Positions 10,436 to 20,677 of a stretch of 64,000 bases of DNA are shown here, piece after piece; within the stretch, counting starts at the first letter, position 1, and each line of letters begins with the position of its first letter. The notes under the pieces are model-generated. The model did not search any database. It was given only the letters and a program-made list of their open reading frames with translations, and was not told the origin of the DNA. Source of the stretch: Actinobacillus genomosp. 1 (GTDB taxonomy: Bacteria; Pseudomonadota; Gammaproteobacteria; Enterobacterales; Pasteurellaceae); contig NZ_CP103834.1 of the NCBI RefSeq assembly GCF_029774175.1, positions 940,501-1,004,500 of the forward strand, read 5' to 3'. A program made the position numbers and the translations under genes.

Positions 10436-10479
10436 TGTCTTTCCTTATTATCTAGCGATTTTTAACCGCTTGTAAGATC

Positions 10480-10509
10480 AAAAAAGCACACCCGAGAGTG
10501 TGCTTTTTT
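10480..10509 (-). terminator. Terminator of lysS (likely bidirectional)
   Basis: AAAAGCACAC (10482-10491) pairs with GTGTGCTTTT (10498-10507), with six A on the left and six T on the right, so it can act on either strand. It follows the lysS stop directly. Confidence 0.85.
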
Positions 10510-10524
10510 CCGTATCAATTTAAA

Positions 10525-12027
10525 TTATTTCTGACGCATTGCAGGGAATAAGATCACATCACGAATTGACGGTGCGTTTGCAAAAATCATTGCTAAACGG
10601 TCGATACCTAAACCTTCGCCGGCTGTCGGCGGTAAACCGTGCTCTAACGCAACAACGAAGTCTTCGTCTTTAAACATTGCTTCGTCATCGCCCGCATCTT
10701 TTGCTGCAACTTGTGCATCGAAACGCTCCGCTTGGTCTTCAGCATCGTTTAATTCTGAGAAACCGTTACCGATTTCACGACCACCGATAAATAATTCGAA
10801 ACGGTCTGTTACTTCCGGATTTTCATCATTACGGCGTGCAAGCGGTGAAATTTCTGCCGGGTGTGCCATTAAGAAGGTTGGTTGAATTAATTGGTGTTCC
10901 GCCACTTCTTCGAAAATTGCATTTACTACTGAGCCTAAGCCCCAAGATTTTTGGATTTCAATGCCTAAACCTTTCGCAATTTCTACTGATTTTTCAAAAC
11001 TATCTAAATCTTCACGTGTAATGCCGTTACCGTATTTCACGATTGCATCGTGCATCGTGATACGTTCAAACGGTTTACCAAAATCGAACACGTATTCACC
11101 GTAAGGAACGGTTGTCGTGCCAAGAATATCAATAGCTAATTTACGTAATAATTCTTCGGTGTTATCCATTAAATCGTGGTAATCCGCATACGCTTGGTAG
11201 TATTCGATCATGGTGAATTCAGGGTTGTGACGAACTGAAACACCTTCATTACGGAAGTTACGGTTTAATTCGAATACACGCTCAAAACCGCCAACCACTA
11301 AACGTTTTAAATAAAGCTCAGGCGCAATACGTAAATACATATCCACGTCTAACGCATTGTGGTGAGTTACGAACGGTTTTGCCGCCGCACCGCCCGGAAT
11401 TACTTGTAACATTGGCGTTTCAACTTCAATAAAGTCTTTTTCTAAGAAGAATTGACGAATACCTGAAACCACTTTTGAACGGATCATAAACGTACGGCGA
11501 GATTCTTCGTTAGAAATTAAGTCTAAATAACGTTGACGATAACGTGTTTCTTGGTCGGTTAAACCTTGTACTTTGTTTGGTAACGGACGCAGTGATTTAG
11601 TTAATAATTCCACTTCCGAACAACGAACGGTTAATTCGCCCGTTTTCGTTTTGAAAAGCGTACCGGCAACACCGACGATATCGCCTAAATCCCACATACT
11701 GACTTTATCCGCATACACACCTTCCGCAAGGTTATCACGTGCGATATAAAGCTGAATTTGACCGCTTACATCTTGAATGGTGAAAAAAGACGCTTTGCCC
11801 ATTACGCGTTTAAGCATAATACGACCAGCTACTTTCACTTGAATATCTTGTTCTTTTAATACTTCGCCTTCTACTTCATCGTATTGCGCGTGTAATTTTT
11901 CTGCATAAGCATCACGACGGAAAGTATTTGGGAACGGATTACCTTGTTCACGTAATTTTGCTAATTTCTCACGGCGAGCTAACATTTCACCATTAAGATC
12001 TAATTCTTGGTTTTCAACTTCAGACAT
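10525..12027 (-). CDS. lysS: Lysyl-tRNA synthetase, class II
   Basis: A 500-residue enzyme that charges tRNA-Lys. An N-terminal OB-fold anticodon-binding domain (about residues 60-150) precedes the class II catalytic domain. Motif 2 is visible as [22 protein letters not shown] (split here: RNFRNEGVS, then [12 protein letters not shown]) and motif 3 as [15 protein letters not shown] near the C terminus. Length and sequence are typical. No prfB gene is adjacent upstream, unlike in E. coli. Confidence 0.97.
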   Translation of the reverse strand: MSEVENQELDLNGEMLARREKLAKLREQGNPFPNTFRRDAYAEKLHAQYDEVEGEVLKEQDIQVKVAGRIMLKRVMGKASFFTIQDVSGQIQLYIARDNLAEGVYADKVSMWDLGDIVGVAGTLFKTKTGELTVRCSEVELLTKSLRPLPNKVQGLTDQETRYRQRYLDLISNEESRRTFMIRSKVVSGIRQFFLEKDFIEVETPMLQVIPGGAAAKPFVTHHNALDVDMYLRIAPELYLKRLVVGGFERVFELNRNFRNEGVSVRHNPEFTMIEYYQAYADYHDLMDNTEELLRKLAIDILGTTTVPYGEYVFDFGKPFERITMHDAIVKYGNGITREDLDSFEKSVEIAKGLGIEIQKSWGLGSVVNAIFEEVAEHQLIQPTFLMAHPAEISPLARRNDENPEVTDRFELFIGGREIGNGFSELNDAEDQAERFDAQVAAKDAGDDEAMFKDEDFVVALEHGLPPTAGEGLGIDRLAMIFANAPSIRDVILFPAMRQK

Positions 12028-12100
12028 TTTTTAACCTTTTGCTTGATAAATTCGAAAAATGAAAGCAATTATAAGCGATTTTACAGATTTTTGGTAGGAA

Positions 12101-12158
12101 ACAAGCGGTCGGATTTTAGGAAAAATTTGCAAAACTTTCACAAAATTCGACCGCTTGT
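12101..12158. terminator. Inverted USS pair after rng
   Basis: ACAAGCGGTC (12101-12110) and GACCGCTTGT (12149-12158) form a 10-bp perfect inverted repeat enclosing the AATTTGCAAAA segment of the extended USS. It sits just beyond the rng stop on the minus strand and can serve both as DNA-uptake signal and as terminator. Confidence 0.65.
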
Positions 12159-12161
12159 CGA

Positions 12162-13637
12162 TTACATGACAACAACATCAAATTGATCTTGATGATAGTA
12201 AGGTTCTAATTTGATTTCGACTTTCTTGCCGATAAAGGCTTCTAACTCAGCAATCGAAGCGTGCGTTTCTTCATTAATTAAATATTCCGCCACTTCTTTG
12301 GAAGCATAGACTCGTACTTTTTCGGTTTTAAACAAGTGATGAACACGCACAATCTCACGCAGAATTTCATAACAAACCGTTTCAACCGTTTTAATCGTGC
12401 CTCGCCCTTTACACGCCGGACAGTCGCAGCACAATACACGTTCTAAACTTTCACGGGTACGTTTACGGGTCATTTCCACTAAACCAAGCTGGGTAAAGCC
12501 GTTCACATTGGTCTTCACTCGGTCGCCTTTCAACGCTTCTTGTAATGACTGCAACACACGCTCACGATGCTCTTCTTCTTGCATATCAATAAAATCAATA
12601 ATGATAATGCCGCCTAAATTACGCAGTTGTAACTGATGCGCAATTGCTTGTGTCGCTTCAATATTGGTATTAAAAATCGTATGCGCTAAATTACGATGAC
12701 CGACAAACGCACCAGTATTAATATCAATCGTGGTCATCGCTTCGGTTTGCTCAATAATTAAATAACCGCCCGATTTTAAATCCACTCGTTTATCTAACGC
12801 TTTTTGGATCGCATCTTCCACACCGTAAGCATCAAATAACGTTTGGCTACCGCTATATAAACTCACGTTTTCGGTCAGTTCCGGCATAAACTCCGCTAAA
12901 AACTCTTTAACTTGTTCATAGGTCATTTTCGAGTCAATGCGAATCGAACTGATATGCGTACCAACAAAGTCACGTAAAACACGTTGTGCTAAAGCCAGCT
13001 CACCATATAGCATTGATTTAACCGGATATTTTGCCTTGCGTTCTAAAATTTTACGCCATAAACGTTTCAAGAAAATCGTATCTTGTTGCAAACTTTCTTC
13101 CGAAACCTCTTCTGCCGCCGTACGCACAATAAAGCCGCCGAGCTCATCACAATAAGGCTCAACCAACGCTTTTAAACGATTACGTTCTTCCTCACTTTCG
13201 ATACGTTGCGAAACACCCACGTGGCTATTTTCCGGCATAAATACCAAATAGCGAGAAGGCAAAGTAATATCGGTGGTTAAACGTGCGCCTTTAGTACTAA
13301 TCGGGTCTTTCACCACTTGTACGATAATGTCTTGTCCTTCACGTACCAGCTCTGCAATATCTTTTACGACAAACTGTTTCTTCTCGTTTTCATCCACACA
13401 TTCCGTGTGCGAAACAATATCGGAAGCGTGCAAAAATGCCGCTTTTTCCAAACCGATATCCACAAATGCCGACTGCATTCCTGGTAACACTCGTGTCACA
13501 CGTCCTTTATAAATATTACCGACAATCCCTCGTTTCGCTTCACGCTCAATATGAAGCTCTTTTAACAATCCGTTCTCAACTAACGCTACCCGAGTCTCAC
13601 TCGGCGTTACATTTACTAATAATTCTGCACCGCTCAT
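12162..13637 (-). CDS. rng: Ribonuclease G
   Basis: A 491-residue RNase E/G family endonuclease, close to the E. coli length of 489. It matures the 5' end of 16S rRNA and turns over mRNA. An S1 RNA-binding domain lies at about residues 35-125 (GNIYKGRVTRVLPG), the catalytic Asp region is TTIDINTGAFVG with the second Asp in IIIDFIDM, and the Zn-link motif is CDCPACKGRG. It lacks the long C-terminal scaffold of RNase E. Single gene; the ycaO promoter region is divergent. Confidence 0.96.
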   Translation of the reverse strand: MSGAELLVNVTPSETRVALVENGLLKELHIEREAKRGIVGNIYKGRVTRVLPGMQSAFVDIGLEKAAFLHASDIVSHTECVDENEKKQFVVKDIAELVREGQDIIVQVVKDPISTKGARLTTDITLPSRYLVFMPENSHVGVSQRIESEEERNRLKALVEPYCDELGGFIVRTAAEEVSEESLQQDTIFLKRLWRKILERKAKYPVKSMLYGELALAQRVLRDFVGTHISSIRIDSKMTYEQVKEFLAEFMPELTENVSLYSGSQTLFDAYGVEDAIQKALDKRVDLKSGGYLIIEQTEAMTTIDINTGAFVGHRNLAHTIFNTNIEATQAIAHQLQLRNLGGIIIIDFIDMQEEEHRERVLQSLQEALKGDRVKTNVNGFTQLGLVEMTRKRTRESLERVLCCDCPACKGRGTIKTVETVCYEILREIVRVHHLFKTEKVRVYASKEVAEYLINEETHASIAELEAFIGKKVEIKLEPYYHQDQFDVVVM

Positions 13638-13843
13638 TGTTATTTTTCTCTAAGTCGTTAAATCATATTAATTAAAGTTTAACATTGACGAACTAAGAAA
13701 ACAAAAAACAAGATCAAACATCTGATGAAATTTTGATATAAAACTACCATATAATTGGTCCCCTTTACGTCGTATTTTCAAATGCTTAATGACTAAACGA
13801 CTTGCCCGATAAATTTCACAAAAAATTTACTTATCTGTGGGGA

Positions 13844-13860
13844 TTTTTGCTAGAATGTCG
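13844..13860 (+). promoter_or_regulatory. Extended -10 promoter block upstream of ycaO
   Basis: The block TTTTTGCTAGAATGTCG holds an extended -10, TGCTAGAAT. A near-identical block occurs upstream of cmoB at 15761-15775, so the two genes probably share a promoter type. Confidence 0.5.
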
Positions 13861-13891
13861 CACTTTTTTACGACAAGTCAAAGGTATTACA

Positions 13892-15655
13892 ATGTCAGAA
13901 CAAACTTTTATTACCGGTAAAGATGCTGCGCTTGAGGACAGTATTTCTACCTTTCAACATAAATTAAAAACTTTAGGCTTTAACATTGAAGAAGCGTCTT
14001 GGTTAAATCCGGTGCCGAATGTGTGGTCTGTGCATATTCGTGATGCGGATTGTCCGCAGTGTTTCTCAAATGGTAAAGGCGCAAGCAAAAAAGCGGCGTT
14101 GGCTTCGGCATTAGGCGAGTATTTCGAGCGTTTATCCACCAATTATTTCTGGGCGGATTTTTATTTAGGTCAAGAAATTGCTAATAGTGAATTTGTGCAT
14201 TATCCATCAGAAAAATGGTTCCCAATCGAAGATGACGTATTACCACCAGCGGATATGATGGATGATTATTTATGGGAATACTTTGATCCGAATGGCGAAC
14301 TTACACCGGAATTATTGGTTGATCTTCAATCCGGAAATTACGATCGTGGTATCGTTGCTCTGCCTTATACTCGTCAATCAGATAACCAAACCGTGTATAT
14401 TCCGCAAAGTATTATCGCTAACTTATTTGTTTCAAACGGTATGTCGGCAGGTAATACGAAAAACGAAGCACGTGTACAGGGTTTGTCGGAAGTGTTCGAA
14501 CGTTTTGTGAAAAACCGTATTATCACCGAAGCAATCAGCTTACCGGAAATTCCGCAAAGTGTGATTGACGGCTATCCGACAATCAAAGCATCTATTGAAA
14601 AACTCGAGCAAGAAGGCTTCCCGATTTTATGCTATGACGCATCATTAGGTGGTGAATTCCCGGTTATTTGTGTGATCTTGTTAAACCCGAATAACGGCAC
14701 TTGCTTCGCTTCATTCGGTGCGCATCCAAATTTCCAAGTAGCGTTTGAACGTACGGTAACCGAGTTATTACAAGGTCGTAGCTTAAAAGATTTAGATGTG
14801 TTTGCTCCGCCTTCCTTTAACAATGAAGATGTGGCTGACCACGCTAACCTTGAGACTCACTTTATTGATTCAAGCGGTCTGATTTCGTGGGATCTTTTCA
14901 AGAAAGATGCCGATTATGAATTCGTTCATTGGGATTTTTCAGGAACAACCGAGCAAGAGTTCTCCAATATGATGGCAATCTTCAATAAGCACGAGCAACC
15001 TGTTTATATTATGGATTATGAACATTTAGGCGTGTACGCTTGCCGTATTCTTGCGCCGGGTATGTCGAACATTTATCCAAGTGACGATTTAATTTATGCG
15101 AATAACAATATGGGTATGGATTGGCGTGAAATCTTGTTAGATCTGCCGCATTTCCATCACGATCGTGAAACTTATCAAGAACTTCTTGATGAATTAGATG
15201 AACAAGGTATTGATGATTTAACTCGTGTGCGTGAGTTTATCGGTTTAGTAGCAGAAAAAGGTTCTGCAATGCAAACCTTACGTATCGGTGAGCTTAAGTC
15301 AATGTTACATTTAGCTTTAGGCAACTTAGAGCAAGCGTTAGACTGGGCAAACTGGACTGCGAATATGAATGCGAGCGTATTCTCAGCGGAACGTAACAAT
15401 TATTACCGCTGCTTAATTCAATCAATTGAGCTGTTCTTAGATGAAGAACGTGATGCGGAACAATACCGTATGGTATTTGAGAAAATGTACGGTAGACAAG
15501 CGGTTGAATCTGCTTGGGGCGCAATCCAAGGCGGTAACCCGTTCCACGGCTTAACCGCATCGGATGAATCACTCGAAAATATGACCGCACATCAGAAATT
15601 ACTTGATGCTTACCGTAAATTACAGGTAGCGAAAGTAAATCCGATTGCTCGTTAA
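13892..15655 (+). CDS. ycaO: YcaO: ribosomal protein S12 methylthiotransferase accessory factor
   Basis: I chose ATG at 13892 (MSEQTFITGKDAALED, 587 residues), which gives the E. coli length of about 586 and has AAAGG upstream; the frame extends 30 codons further without conservation. The YcaO domain with its ATP-binding residues covers about residues 60-400 (ASALGEYFERLSTNYF, SEVFERFVKNRI), and a C-terminal TPR-like helical region follows. YcaO-family enzymes activate amide backbones with ATP; E. coli YcaO assists RimO in beta-methylthiolation of S12 Asp88. It ends in a strong terminator. Confidence 0.93.
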   Translation: MSEQTFITGKDAALEDSISTFQHKLKTLGFNIEEASWLNPVPNVWSVHIRDADCPQCFSNGKGASKKAALASALGEYFERLSTNYFWADFYLGQEIANSEFVHYPSEKWFPIEDDVLPPADMMDDYLWEYFDPNGELTPELLVDLQSGNYDRGIVALPYTRQSDNQTVYIPQSIIANLFVSNGMSAGNTKNEARVQGLSEVFERFVKNRIITEAISLPEIPQSVIDGYPTIKASIEKLEQEGFPILCYDASLGGEFPVICVILLNPNNGTCFASFGAHPNFQVAFERTVTELLQGRSLKDLDVFAPPSFNNEDVADHANLETHFIDSSGLISWDLFKKDADYEFVHWDFSGTTEQEFSNMMAIFNKHEQPVYIMDYEHLGVYACRILAPGMSNIYPSDDLIYANNNMGMDWREILLDLPHFHHDRETYQELLDELDEQGIDDLTRVREFIGLVAEKGSAMQTLRIGELKSMLHLALGNLEQALDWANWTANMNASVFSAERNNYYRCLIQSIELFLDEERDAEQYRMVFEKMYGRQAVESAWGAIQGGNPFHGLTASDESLENMTAHQKLLDAYRKLQVAKVNPIAR

Positions 15656-15663
15656 CCGTTCTT

Positions 15664-15692
15664 AAAATGGTGGGTGAAAGCCCACCATTTTT
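15664..15692 (+). terminator. Terminator of ycaO
   Basis: AAAATGGTGGG (15664-15674) pairs with CCCACCATTTT (15681-15691) and ends in T. Confidence 0.88.
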
Positions 15693-15760
15693 ATATCAGC
15701 CTTTCTCCATACTTCAATTCTTCCAATCAAGCGGTTAAATTTTTAGATTTTTTTGCAAAT

Positions 15761-15775
15761 TTTGCTAGAATGTCG
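15761..15775 (+). promoter_or_regulatory. Extended -10 promoter block upstream of cmoB
   Basis: TTTGCTAGAATGTCG has the same extended -10 (TGCTAGAAT) and flanks as the ycaO promoter block at 13846-13860. It lies about 30 bp before the chosen cmoB start. Confidence 0.5.
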
Positions 15776-15803
15776 GCTTTATTTTAATGACACAAAAATT
15801 TCT

Positions 15804-16766
15804 ATGATTGACTTTCGTCCTTTTTATCAACAAATCGCAACAACGAATCTGTCCGCTTGGCTGGAAACTTTGCCTTTACAATTAAAACAATGGGAAAAAA
15901 ACACGCATGGTGATTATGCCAAGTGGGCAAAAATTGTCGATTTTATGCCAAATTCGACCGCTTGTATTAATTTGAAAGATAAGGTGGAATCTATTCCGCA
16001 CGCACCGCTTTCCGTTGGTGAAACCAAACAGCTTACGCACCATTTAAAACAGCTGATGCCTTGGCGTAAAGGCCCTTATCATTTGCATGGAATTCATATT
16101 GATACCGAGTGGCGTTCCGATTTCAAATGGGATCGTGTTCTTCCACATCTTGCACCGCTGAAAGACCGTACTATTTTAGATGTCGGCTGTGGTAGCGGTT
16201 ATCATATGTGGCGTATGGTCGGTGAAGGTGCAAAAATGGTGGTAGGTATTGACCCAACTGAATTATTCCTTTGCCAATTTGAAGTGGTGCGTAAATTACT
16301 TGGCAATGACCGCCGTGCAAATTTAATTCCGCTTGGGATTGAGCAAATGCAACTGTTAGCTGCTTTTGATACGGTGTTCTCAATGGGTGTGCTTTATCAC
16401 CGTAAATCGCCGTTAGATCATCTTTCACAGCTTAAAGCACAGTTGGTAAAAGGTGGTGAATTGGTATTAGAAACGCTAGTAATTGATGGCGATGTGAATA
16501 CTTGTCTTGTTCCAGCCGATCGCTATGCGAAGATGAAAAACGTTTATTTTATTCCGTCGGTCGATTGCCTGATTAACTGGTTGGAAAAGGTTGGTTTTAA
16601 AAATGTCCGATGTGTTGATCAAGCCGTGACTACACTTGAAGAACAACGCAAAACGGACTGGTTAGAAAATGAAAGTTTGGTTGATTTCCTCGATCCAAAT
16701 GATCATAGTAAAACGATTGAAGGCTATCCTGCACCGAAACGTGCGGTAATTTTAGCCAACGCCTAA
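15804..16766 (+). CDS. cmoB: tRNA U34 carboxymethyltransferase CmoB
   Basis: I chose ATG at 15804 ([15 protein letters not shown], 320 residues), matching the family length (323 in E. coli); the longer frame from 15753 overlaps the promoter. CmoB transfers a carboxymethyl group from carboxy-SAM to 5-hydroxyuridine at tRNA position 34, making cmo5U. The SAM-type site is [14 protein letters not shown] at about residues 124-137; [16 protein letters not shown] precedes it and [15 protein letters not shown] follows, all family hallmarks. The partner cmoA is not next to it. Confidence 0.95.
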   Translation: MIDFRPFYQQIATTNLSAWLETLPLQLKQWEKNTHGDYAKWAKIVDFMPNSTACINLKDKVESIPHAPLSVGETKQLTHHLKQLMPWRKGPYHLHGIHIDTEWRSDFKWDRVLPHLAPLKDRTILDVGCGSGYHMWRMVGEGAKMVVGIDPTELFLCQFEVVRKLLGNDRRANLIPLGIEQMQLLAAFDTVFSMGVLYHRKSPLDHLSQLKAQLVKGGELVLETLVIDGDVNTCLVPADRYAKMKNVYFIPSVDCLINWLEKVGFKNVRCVDQAVTTLEEQRKTDWLENESLVDFLDPNDHSKTIEGYPAPKRAVILANA

Positions 16767-16786
16767 CGGCATAGACCTATCTGCTA

Positions 16787-16816
16787 AAGCCTCACATTGC
16801 TGAGGCTTATTCTTTT
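16787..16816 (+). terminator. Terminator of cmoB
   Basis: AAGCCTCA (16787-16794) pairs with TGAGGCTT (16801-16808), followed by ATTCTTTT. Confidence 0.65.
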
Positions 16817-16914
16817 GAACTAAATCAAACTCTCACACTAATTTACCCCGTTCTTTGTATATCCCCCTATTTCCGTCAGTTTTAAAATTTAAAAAAACGA
16901 ATGGAGTACAAATT

Positions 16915-17250
16915 ATGTCAAACCCTTTTACTGTCGCTTGGAGCCGTAAACAGCAAGTTATGTGTTTAGGGCATTGGATTATTCATTATAACGGCAGAGA
17001 ACTGACGTTACCGAAAGATCGTCAAGACAAAGACATGGGTACAAAAGGGATTTATAACTATATGGATCCGGATGATGAGCTTTACTTAGAAGGCTTGGAT
17101 GAAGACGATTGGATTGTGGAAAATATCGAATGGCTAAGCGATTGGTTTATCGAACAAGATGTGCCATTAGAAGAAGAGATTATTCGCTATTTTTATCAAG
17201 CGGTAAACAAAGAGGATTGGCGTTGCGGTAGTTGCGGAGGCTGTATCTAG
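16915..17250 (+). CDS. Small acidic protein with C-terminal CxxCxxC tail
   Basis: 111 residues from ATG at 16915 (MSNPFTVAWSRKQQ), chosen for the GGAG upstream; a frame from 16855 has no ribosome site. I do not recognise the family. The protein is rich in Trp, Asp and Glu (DPDDELYLEGLDEDDWIVENI) and ends in WRCGSCGGCI, a CxxCxxC cluster at about residues 104-110. The cluster could bind a metal or serve as thiol relay. There is no signal peptide or membrane segment, so it should be cytoplasmic. It is a single gene with a USS-pair hairpin behind it. Function is unknown. Confidence 0.75.
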   Translation: MSNPFTVAWSRKQQVMCLGHWIIHYNGRELTLPKDRQDKDMGTKGIYNYMDPDDELYLEGLDEDDWIVENIEWLSDWFIEQDVPLEEEIIRYFYQAVNKEDWRCGSCGGCI

Positions 17251-17256
17251 AAGCTA

Positions 17257-17303
17257 ACAAGCGGTCAAAATTTGCAGATTCTTTGCAAAAAGAGACCGCT
17301 TGT
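17257..17303. terminator. Inverted USS pair between the Cys-tailed gene and mltA
   Basis: ACAAGCGGTC (17257-17266) and GACCGCTTGT (17294-17303) form a 10-bp perfect inverted repeat. It lies between two convergent gene ends and probably terminates both. Confidence 0.7.
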
Positions 17304-17316
17304 GTACGATGAGCAA

Positions 17317-18414
17317 TTAGTTTAATACCCAAACGCGTCCGTAGTGTTTCATTAAGCCGGCTTTATGACCCGCCTCATCACCGATACCTTGGTATAAGTC
17401 AAAGTGATGACCTTTTACCGCACCGCCGACATCTAATGCCACCATTAAACGTAATTCGTGTCTGCCCGTCCAGTTACCGGCACGATCGATTAACGGTGTT
17501 TCAACCAATAATACGCTGCCTGACGGTACAAGACTTTTATCTGAAGCGACTGACGCTAATGCAACTAACGGCACGCCTGCCGAACCTTTTACTTGACCGG
17601 TCGGATCATTTTTAAAGAAAACGTAAGACGGGTTACGTTCTAATAAGCCTTGTACACGATGCGGATTACGTTCGCCCCATTCACGAATCGCTTGAATAGA
17701 CATCTTCTCTTTTGGAATCTCGCCGTCTTCAACTAATAAACGACCGACACTTGCATATTTAAAGCCGTTTTGCCCTGCATAAGCGAAATAATTTAAACGA
17801 CCGTCACCGAAATCAACATAACCGCTACCCTGTACGCCAAGTAAAAAGTTATCCAGCATTGAGTCGCTATAAGCGAGTTCCAAACCTTTACCTGCTAATG
17901 CACCGTCATAAATTTGTGAACGAGTAAAACGTTTTTGGCTTGGCATCGCATAAATCGGGTGTTGATATTTACCTTGCGGCGTACGGCGTGCGTGAATAAC
18001 CGGAGAATAATAACCGGTCATTAACACGTTTTGGAAACCGTCTTCGCCACGCATTTGTAACGCGTGGATATTATAACGTGCTAAATCCGATACCTTACCG
18101 CCTGAGGCAATCCAAGATGACACTTTACCGTAAGTACCTGCATAACGACCAGTAATACCGTCGGCATACGCACGCACATTATTTAATTGTTTTAAAAAGT
18201 CTTGGAAATTAACAATCGATCCGTTTGCCGCCACTCTCGGTGTGCTGACAAAATTATGCGGAATATATTGACGGTCTTTATATACCGCACCAAACTTTGC
18301 GTGTTCCGCTTGATAATCACTCTGCCCTTTGTTTGCTTTATCTGAAGAACAACTTGCGACTAAAATAGCTACTGCAGTTACCGCCGCCCACTTTTTATAT
18401 GCCTTCCAATTCAT
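17317..18414 (-). CDS. mltA: Membrane-bound lytic murein transglycosylase A
   Basis: A 365-residue outer-membrane lipoprotein: the N terminus MNWKAYKKWAAVTAVAILVASCSS has a type II signal with lipobox VASC (Cys22). MltA cleaves the glycan between MurNAc and GlcNAc to give 1,6-anhydro-MurNAc. The MltA domain covers about residues 130-260 (GYYSPVIHARRTPQGKYQHP), and the C-terminal 3D domain (ALDVGGAVKGHHFDLYQG) holds the catalytic Asp. Normal length; single gene. Confidence 0.95.
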   Translation of the reverse strand: MNWKAYKKWAAVTAVAILVASCSSDKANKGQSDYQAEHAKFGAVYKDRQYIPHNFVSTPRVAANGSIVNFQDFLKQLNNVRAYADGITGRYAGTYGKVSSWIASGGKVSDLARYNIHALQMRGEDGFQNVLMTGYYSPVIHARRTPQGKYQHPIYAMPSQKRFTRSQIYDGALAGKGLELAYSDSMLDNFLLGVQGSGYVDFGDGRLNYFAYAGQNGFKYASVGRLLVEDGEIPKEKMSIQAIREWGERNPHRVQGLLERNPSYVFFKNDPTGQVKGSAGVPLVALASVASDKSLVPSGSVLLVETPLIDRAGNWTGRHELRLMVALDVGGAVKGHHFDLYQGIGDEAGHKAGLMKHYGRVWVLN

Positions 18415-18576
18415 AAAAAAACCTTAGAAATTTAATTGATGAGAAAGCGATTAGCCTACCAAAATTTCTACTAAAACGATACTAAATTTTTCGCTTTTAC
18501 ACTCGCTGTAACAGCGATATTTTAGGCTGTTTCTGTTTCAAATTCAGTCAAACAAACCTGTTTTCACAAATTACGC

Positions 18577-18604
18577 TTGCAATGCAATTAAAAGCGAGTA
18601 TTAT
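18577..18604 (+). promoter_or_regulatory. Promoter of initiator tRNA-Met
   Basis: TTGCAA (18577-18582) and TATTAT (18599-18604) with a 16-bp spacer lie just ahead of the tRNA. Confidence 0.6.
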
Positions 18605-18618
18605 ACACCTCATCCAGA

Positions 18619-18695
<77 letters not shown>

Positions 18696-18703
18696 AAATT
18701 CCT

Positions 18704-18731
18704 AGCCCTCGATAATATCGAGGGCTTTTTC
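18704..18731 (+). terminator. Terminator of tRNA-fMet
   Basis: AGCCCTCGATA (18704-18714) pairs with TATCGAGGGCT (18716-18726), followed by a T run. Confidence 0.88.
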
Positions 18732-18822
18732 TTATCTGCAAAAAATAAATGAAAATTTACCGCTTGCACCTTATCTTCTTTTACCAGTAAACTTTCCCAA
18801 AACCCTCGACAACTTTCTAGAT

Positions 18823-20283
18823 ATGAACAATATTCTTACCATCACGCAGCTTAACTATTCGGTACGCAATTTACTTGAAATGGAATTAGGACAAGTTTGG
18901 CTTACCGGTGAAATTTCCAATTTTAGCCAACCCGTTTCCGGTCATTGGTATCTCACCCTTAAAGATGAAAATGCCCAAGTACGTGGTGCAATGTTCAGAA
19001 TGAAAAACCAACGAGTCGCTTTCCGCCCGCAAAACGGTATGCAAGTGCTGGTGCGTGCTAGCGTCAGTTTATATGAACCGCGTGGTGACTATCAGATCAT
19101 TATTGAAAGTATGCAACCTGCCGGTGACGGCTTATTACAACAACAGTTTGAACAGCTAAAAATGAAACTGGCCGCCGAAGGACTTTTTGCACAAGAAAAG
19201 AAAAAAGCCATTCCGCCTTTTGCTAAGCGAGTCGGTATTATTACCTCTTCAAGCGGTGCAGCATTACAGGATATTCTGAATATTTTAAAACGTCGTGATC
19301 CGAGCTTGGCGATCATTATTTATCCGACTCTAGTACAAGGTAAAGAAGCGACACAAGATATTGTGAATACGATTGATTTAGCCAATCGTCGCCGAGAATG
19401 TGATGTGTTAATTGTCGGCCGAGGGGGTGGTTCGCTAGAGGACTTATGGTGTTTTAACGAAGAAGCTGTTGCTCACACCATTTTCCGTTCGGATATTCCG
19501 ATTATTAGTGCGGTAGGTCACGAAACCGATGTGACGATTGCTGATTTTGTCGCAGATTTAAGAGCACCGACACCATCCGCCGCAGCGGAATTAGTTAGCC
19601 GAGATCAACAAGAGTTGGTTCGTCAGTTACAGCATCAATTTGACAAATTAAGTCTTGCTTTTGACCGCTTATGGGCGGATAAACAAGCATATTTCGAACG
19701 TTTAAAACTACGTTTAAATGCGAAGCACCCTGTCCGCCAAGTACAGATGCAACAACAACGATTAGCCCAATTTAGTTATCGTTTAGAAAGTGCGATACAT
19801 AAAACTTATTTGACCGAAAAGCAAAAACTCGAACAATTGTTGCTACGCTTAACCAATCAGCATCCGCAACGCCAGTTACAACAGCAACAATTGCAATTAA
19901 AACAAGCAAGCTATCGTCTAACTCAAGCGATAGAACAAACATTGCTACGCAAACAACATCAGTGGAAACATATTACCGAACAAGTGAAGCGTAATCCCTT
20001 ACCACATTACGTAGAAAAGAAAACTCAGCAATATGCTCAACTTGCACAACAGCTGCAATTTGCGATTGAAAAGAAATTAACCAAAGAACAGCAAAAATTC
20101 CAAGAGCTTTGCACGAAAATAGACGGTTTAAGCCCGCTAAAAATTTTAGCGAGAGGCTATTCCGTGACACAAACATCGCAAGGTGAAATTCTTCGTTCAA
20201 CCCAAAATCTTGAGATAGGAACACAAATCACGACCAAACTTTCACAAGGTGAAATCGTAAGTGAAATCATCAAAGTTAATTGA
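18823..20283 (+). CDS. xseA: Exonuclease VII large subunit
   Basis: A 486-residue catalytic subunit of exonuclease VII. It has an N-terminal OB-fold (about residues 5-100, [20 protein letters not shown]), a catalytic core with [20 protein letters not shown] at about 200-219 and [20 protein letters not shown] next, and a long Gln-rich coiled coil that binds several XseB copies. The C-terminal ILARGYSVT is typical. Its partner xseB is about 10 kb away. Confidence 0.96.
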   Translation: MNNILTITQLNYSVRNLLEMELGQVWLTGEISNFSQPVSGHWYLTLKDENAQVRGAMFRMKNQRVAFRPQNGMQVLVRASVSLYEPRGDYQIIIESMQPAGDGLLQQQFEQLKMKLAAEGLFAQEKKKAIPPFAKRVGIITSSSGAALQDILNILKRRDPSLAIIIYPTLVQGKEATQDIVNTIDLANRRRECDVLIVGRGGGSLEDLWCFNEEAVAHTIFRSDIPIISAVGHETDVTIADFVADLRAPTPSAAAELVSRDQQELVRQLQHQFDKLSLAFDRLWADKQAYFERLKLRLNAKHPVRQVQMQQQRLAQFSYRLESAIHKTYLTEKQKLEQLLLRLTNQHPQRQLQQQQLQLKQASYRLTQAIEQTLLRKQHQWKHITEQVKRNPLPHYVEKKTQQYAQLAQQLQFAIEKKLTKEQQKFQELCTKIDGLSPLKILARGYSVTQTSQGEILRSTQNLEIGTQITTKLSQGEIVSEIIKVN

Positions 20284-20363
20284 TTAAAATACAAACAAAA
20301 ATAATCAATCTCCTTTTTCCTGTTTCAAATCAAGATGTTAATTAACTTTAATCTATATTGTTC

Positions 20364-20401
20364 ACGAAGTTATCCACAATTTATGTGAATAACTTCGTTT
20401 T
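20364..20401 (+). terminator. Terminator of xseA containing a DnaA-box match
   Basis: ACGAAGTTATCCACA (20364-20378) pairs with TGTGAATAACTTCGT (20384-20398) with one mismatch, followed by TTT. The left arm contains TTATCCACA (20370-20378), a perfect match to the DnaA box, probably by chance. Confidence 0.7.
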
Positions 20402-20459
20402 ACTCAATAGCCTAAGTGTTGCTTTTTACGGCAAACAATGATTACTTGCTTTTTATTCC

Positions 20460-20488
20460 TTGCGCAAGCGGTCTAATTTCCCTATAAT
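20460..20488 (+). promoter_or_regulatory. Promoter of tRNA-Leu
   Basis: TTGCGC (20460-20465) and a perfect TATAAT (20483-20488) with a 17-bp spacer. An AAGCGGTC USS core lies in the spacer. Confidence 0.75.
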
Positions 20489-20533
20489 TCAACACGTCTT
20501 AGTTCTTAAGACATTCAAAAATCACACTCCTTT

Positions 20534-20619
20534 GCCAGTGTGGCGAAATCGGTAGACGCAGCGGATTCAAAATCCGCCGTTGAATAAACGTGTCGGTTCG
20601 AGTCCGACCACTGGCACCA
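20534..20619 (+). tRNA. tRNA-Leu (CAA)
   Basis: 86 nt class II tRNA with a long variable arm. The acceptor GCCAGTG pairs with CACTGGC, the anticodon loop TTCAAAA gives CAA (reads UUG), and CCA is encoded. Confidence 0.97.
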
Positions 20620-20677
20620 TTAAAACTTTCCTTATTTAATATGTATTAATGTTTAAATACATATACGTGAAATACAA

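Noticed and set aside
20370..20378. Perfect DnaA box TTATCCACA
   Set aside because: It is single and forms one arm of the xseA terminator; no cluster of boxes or AT-rich unwinding region accompanies it, so an origin is not supported.
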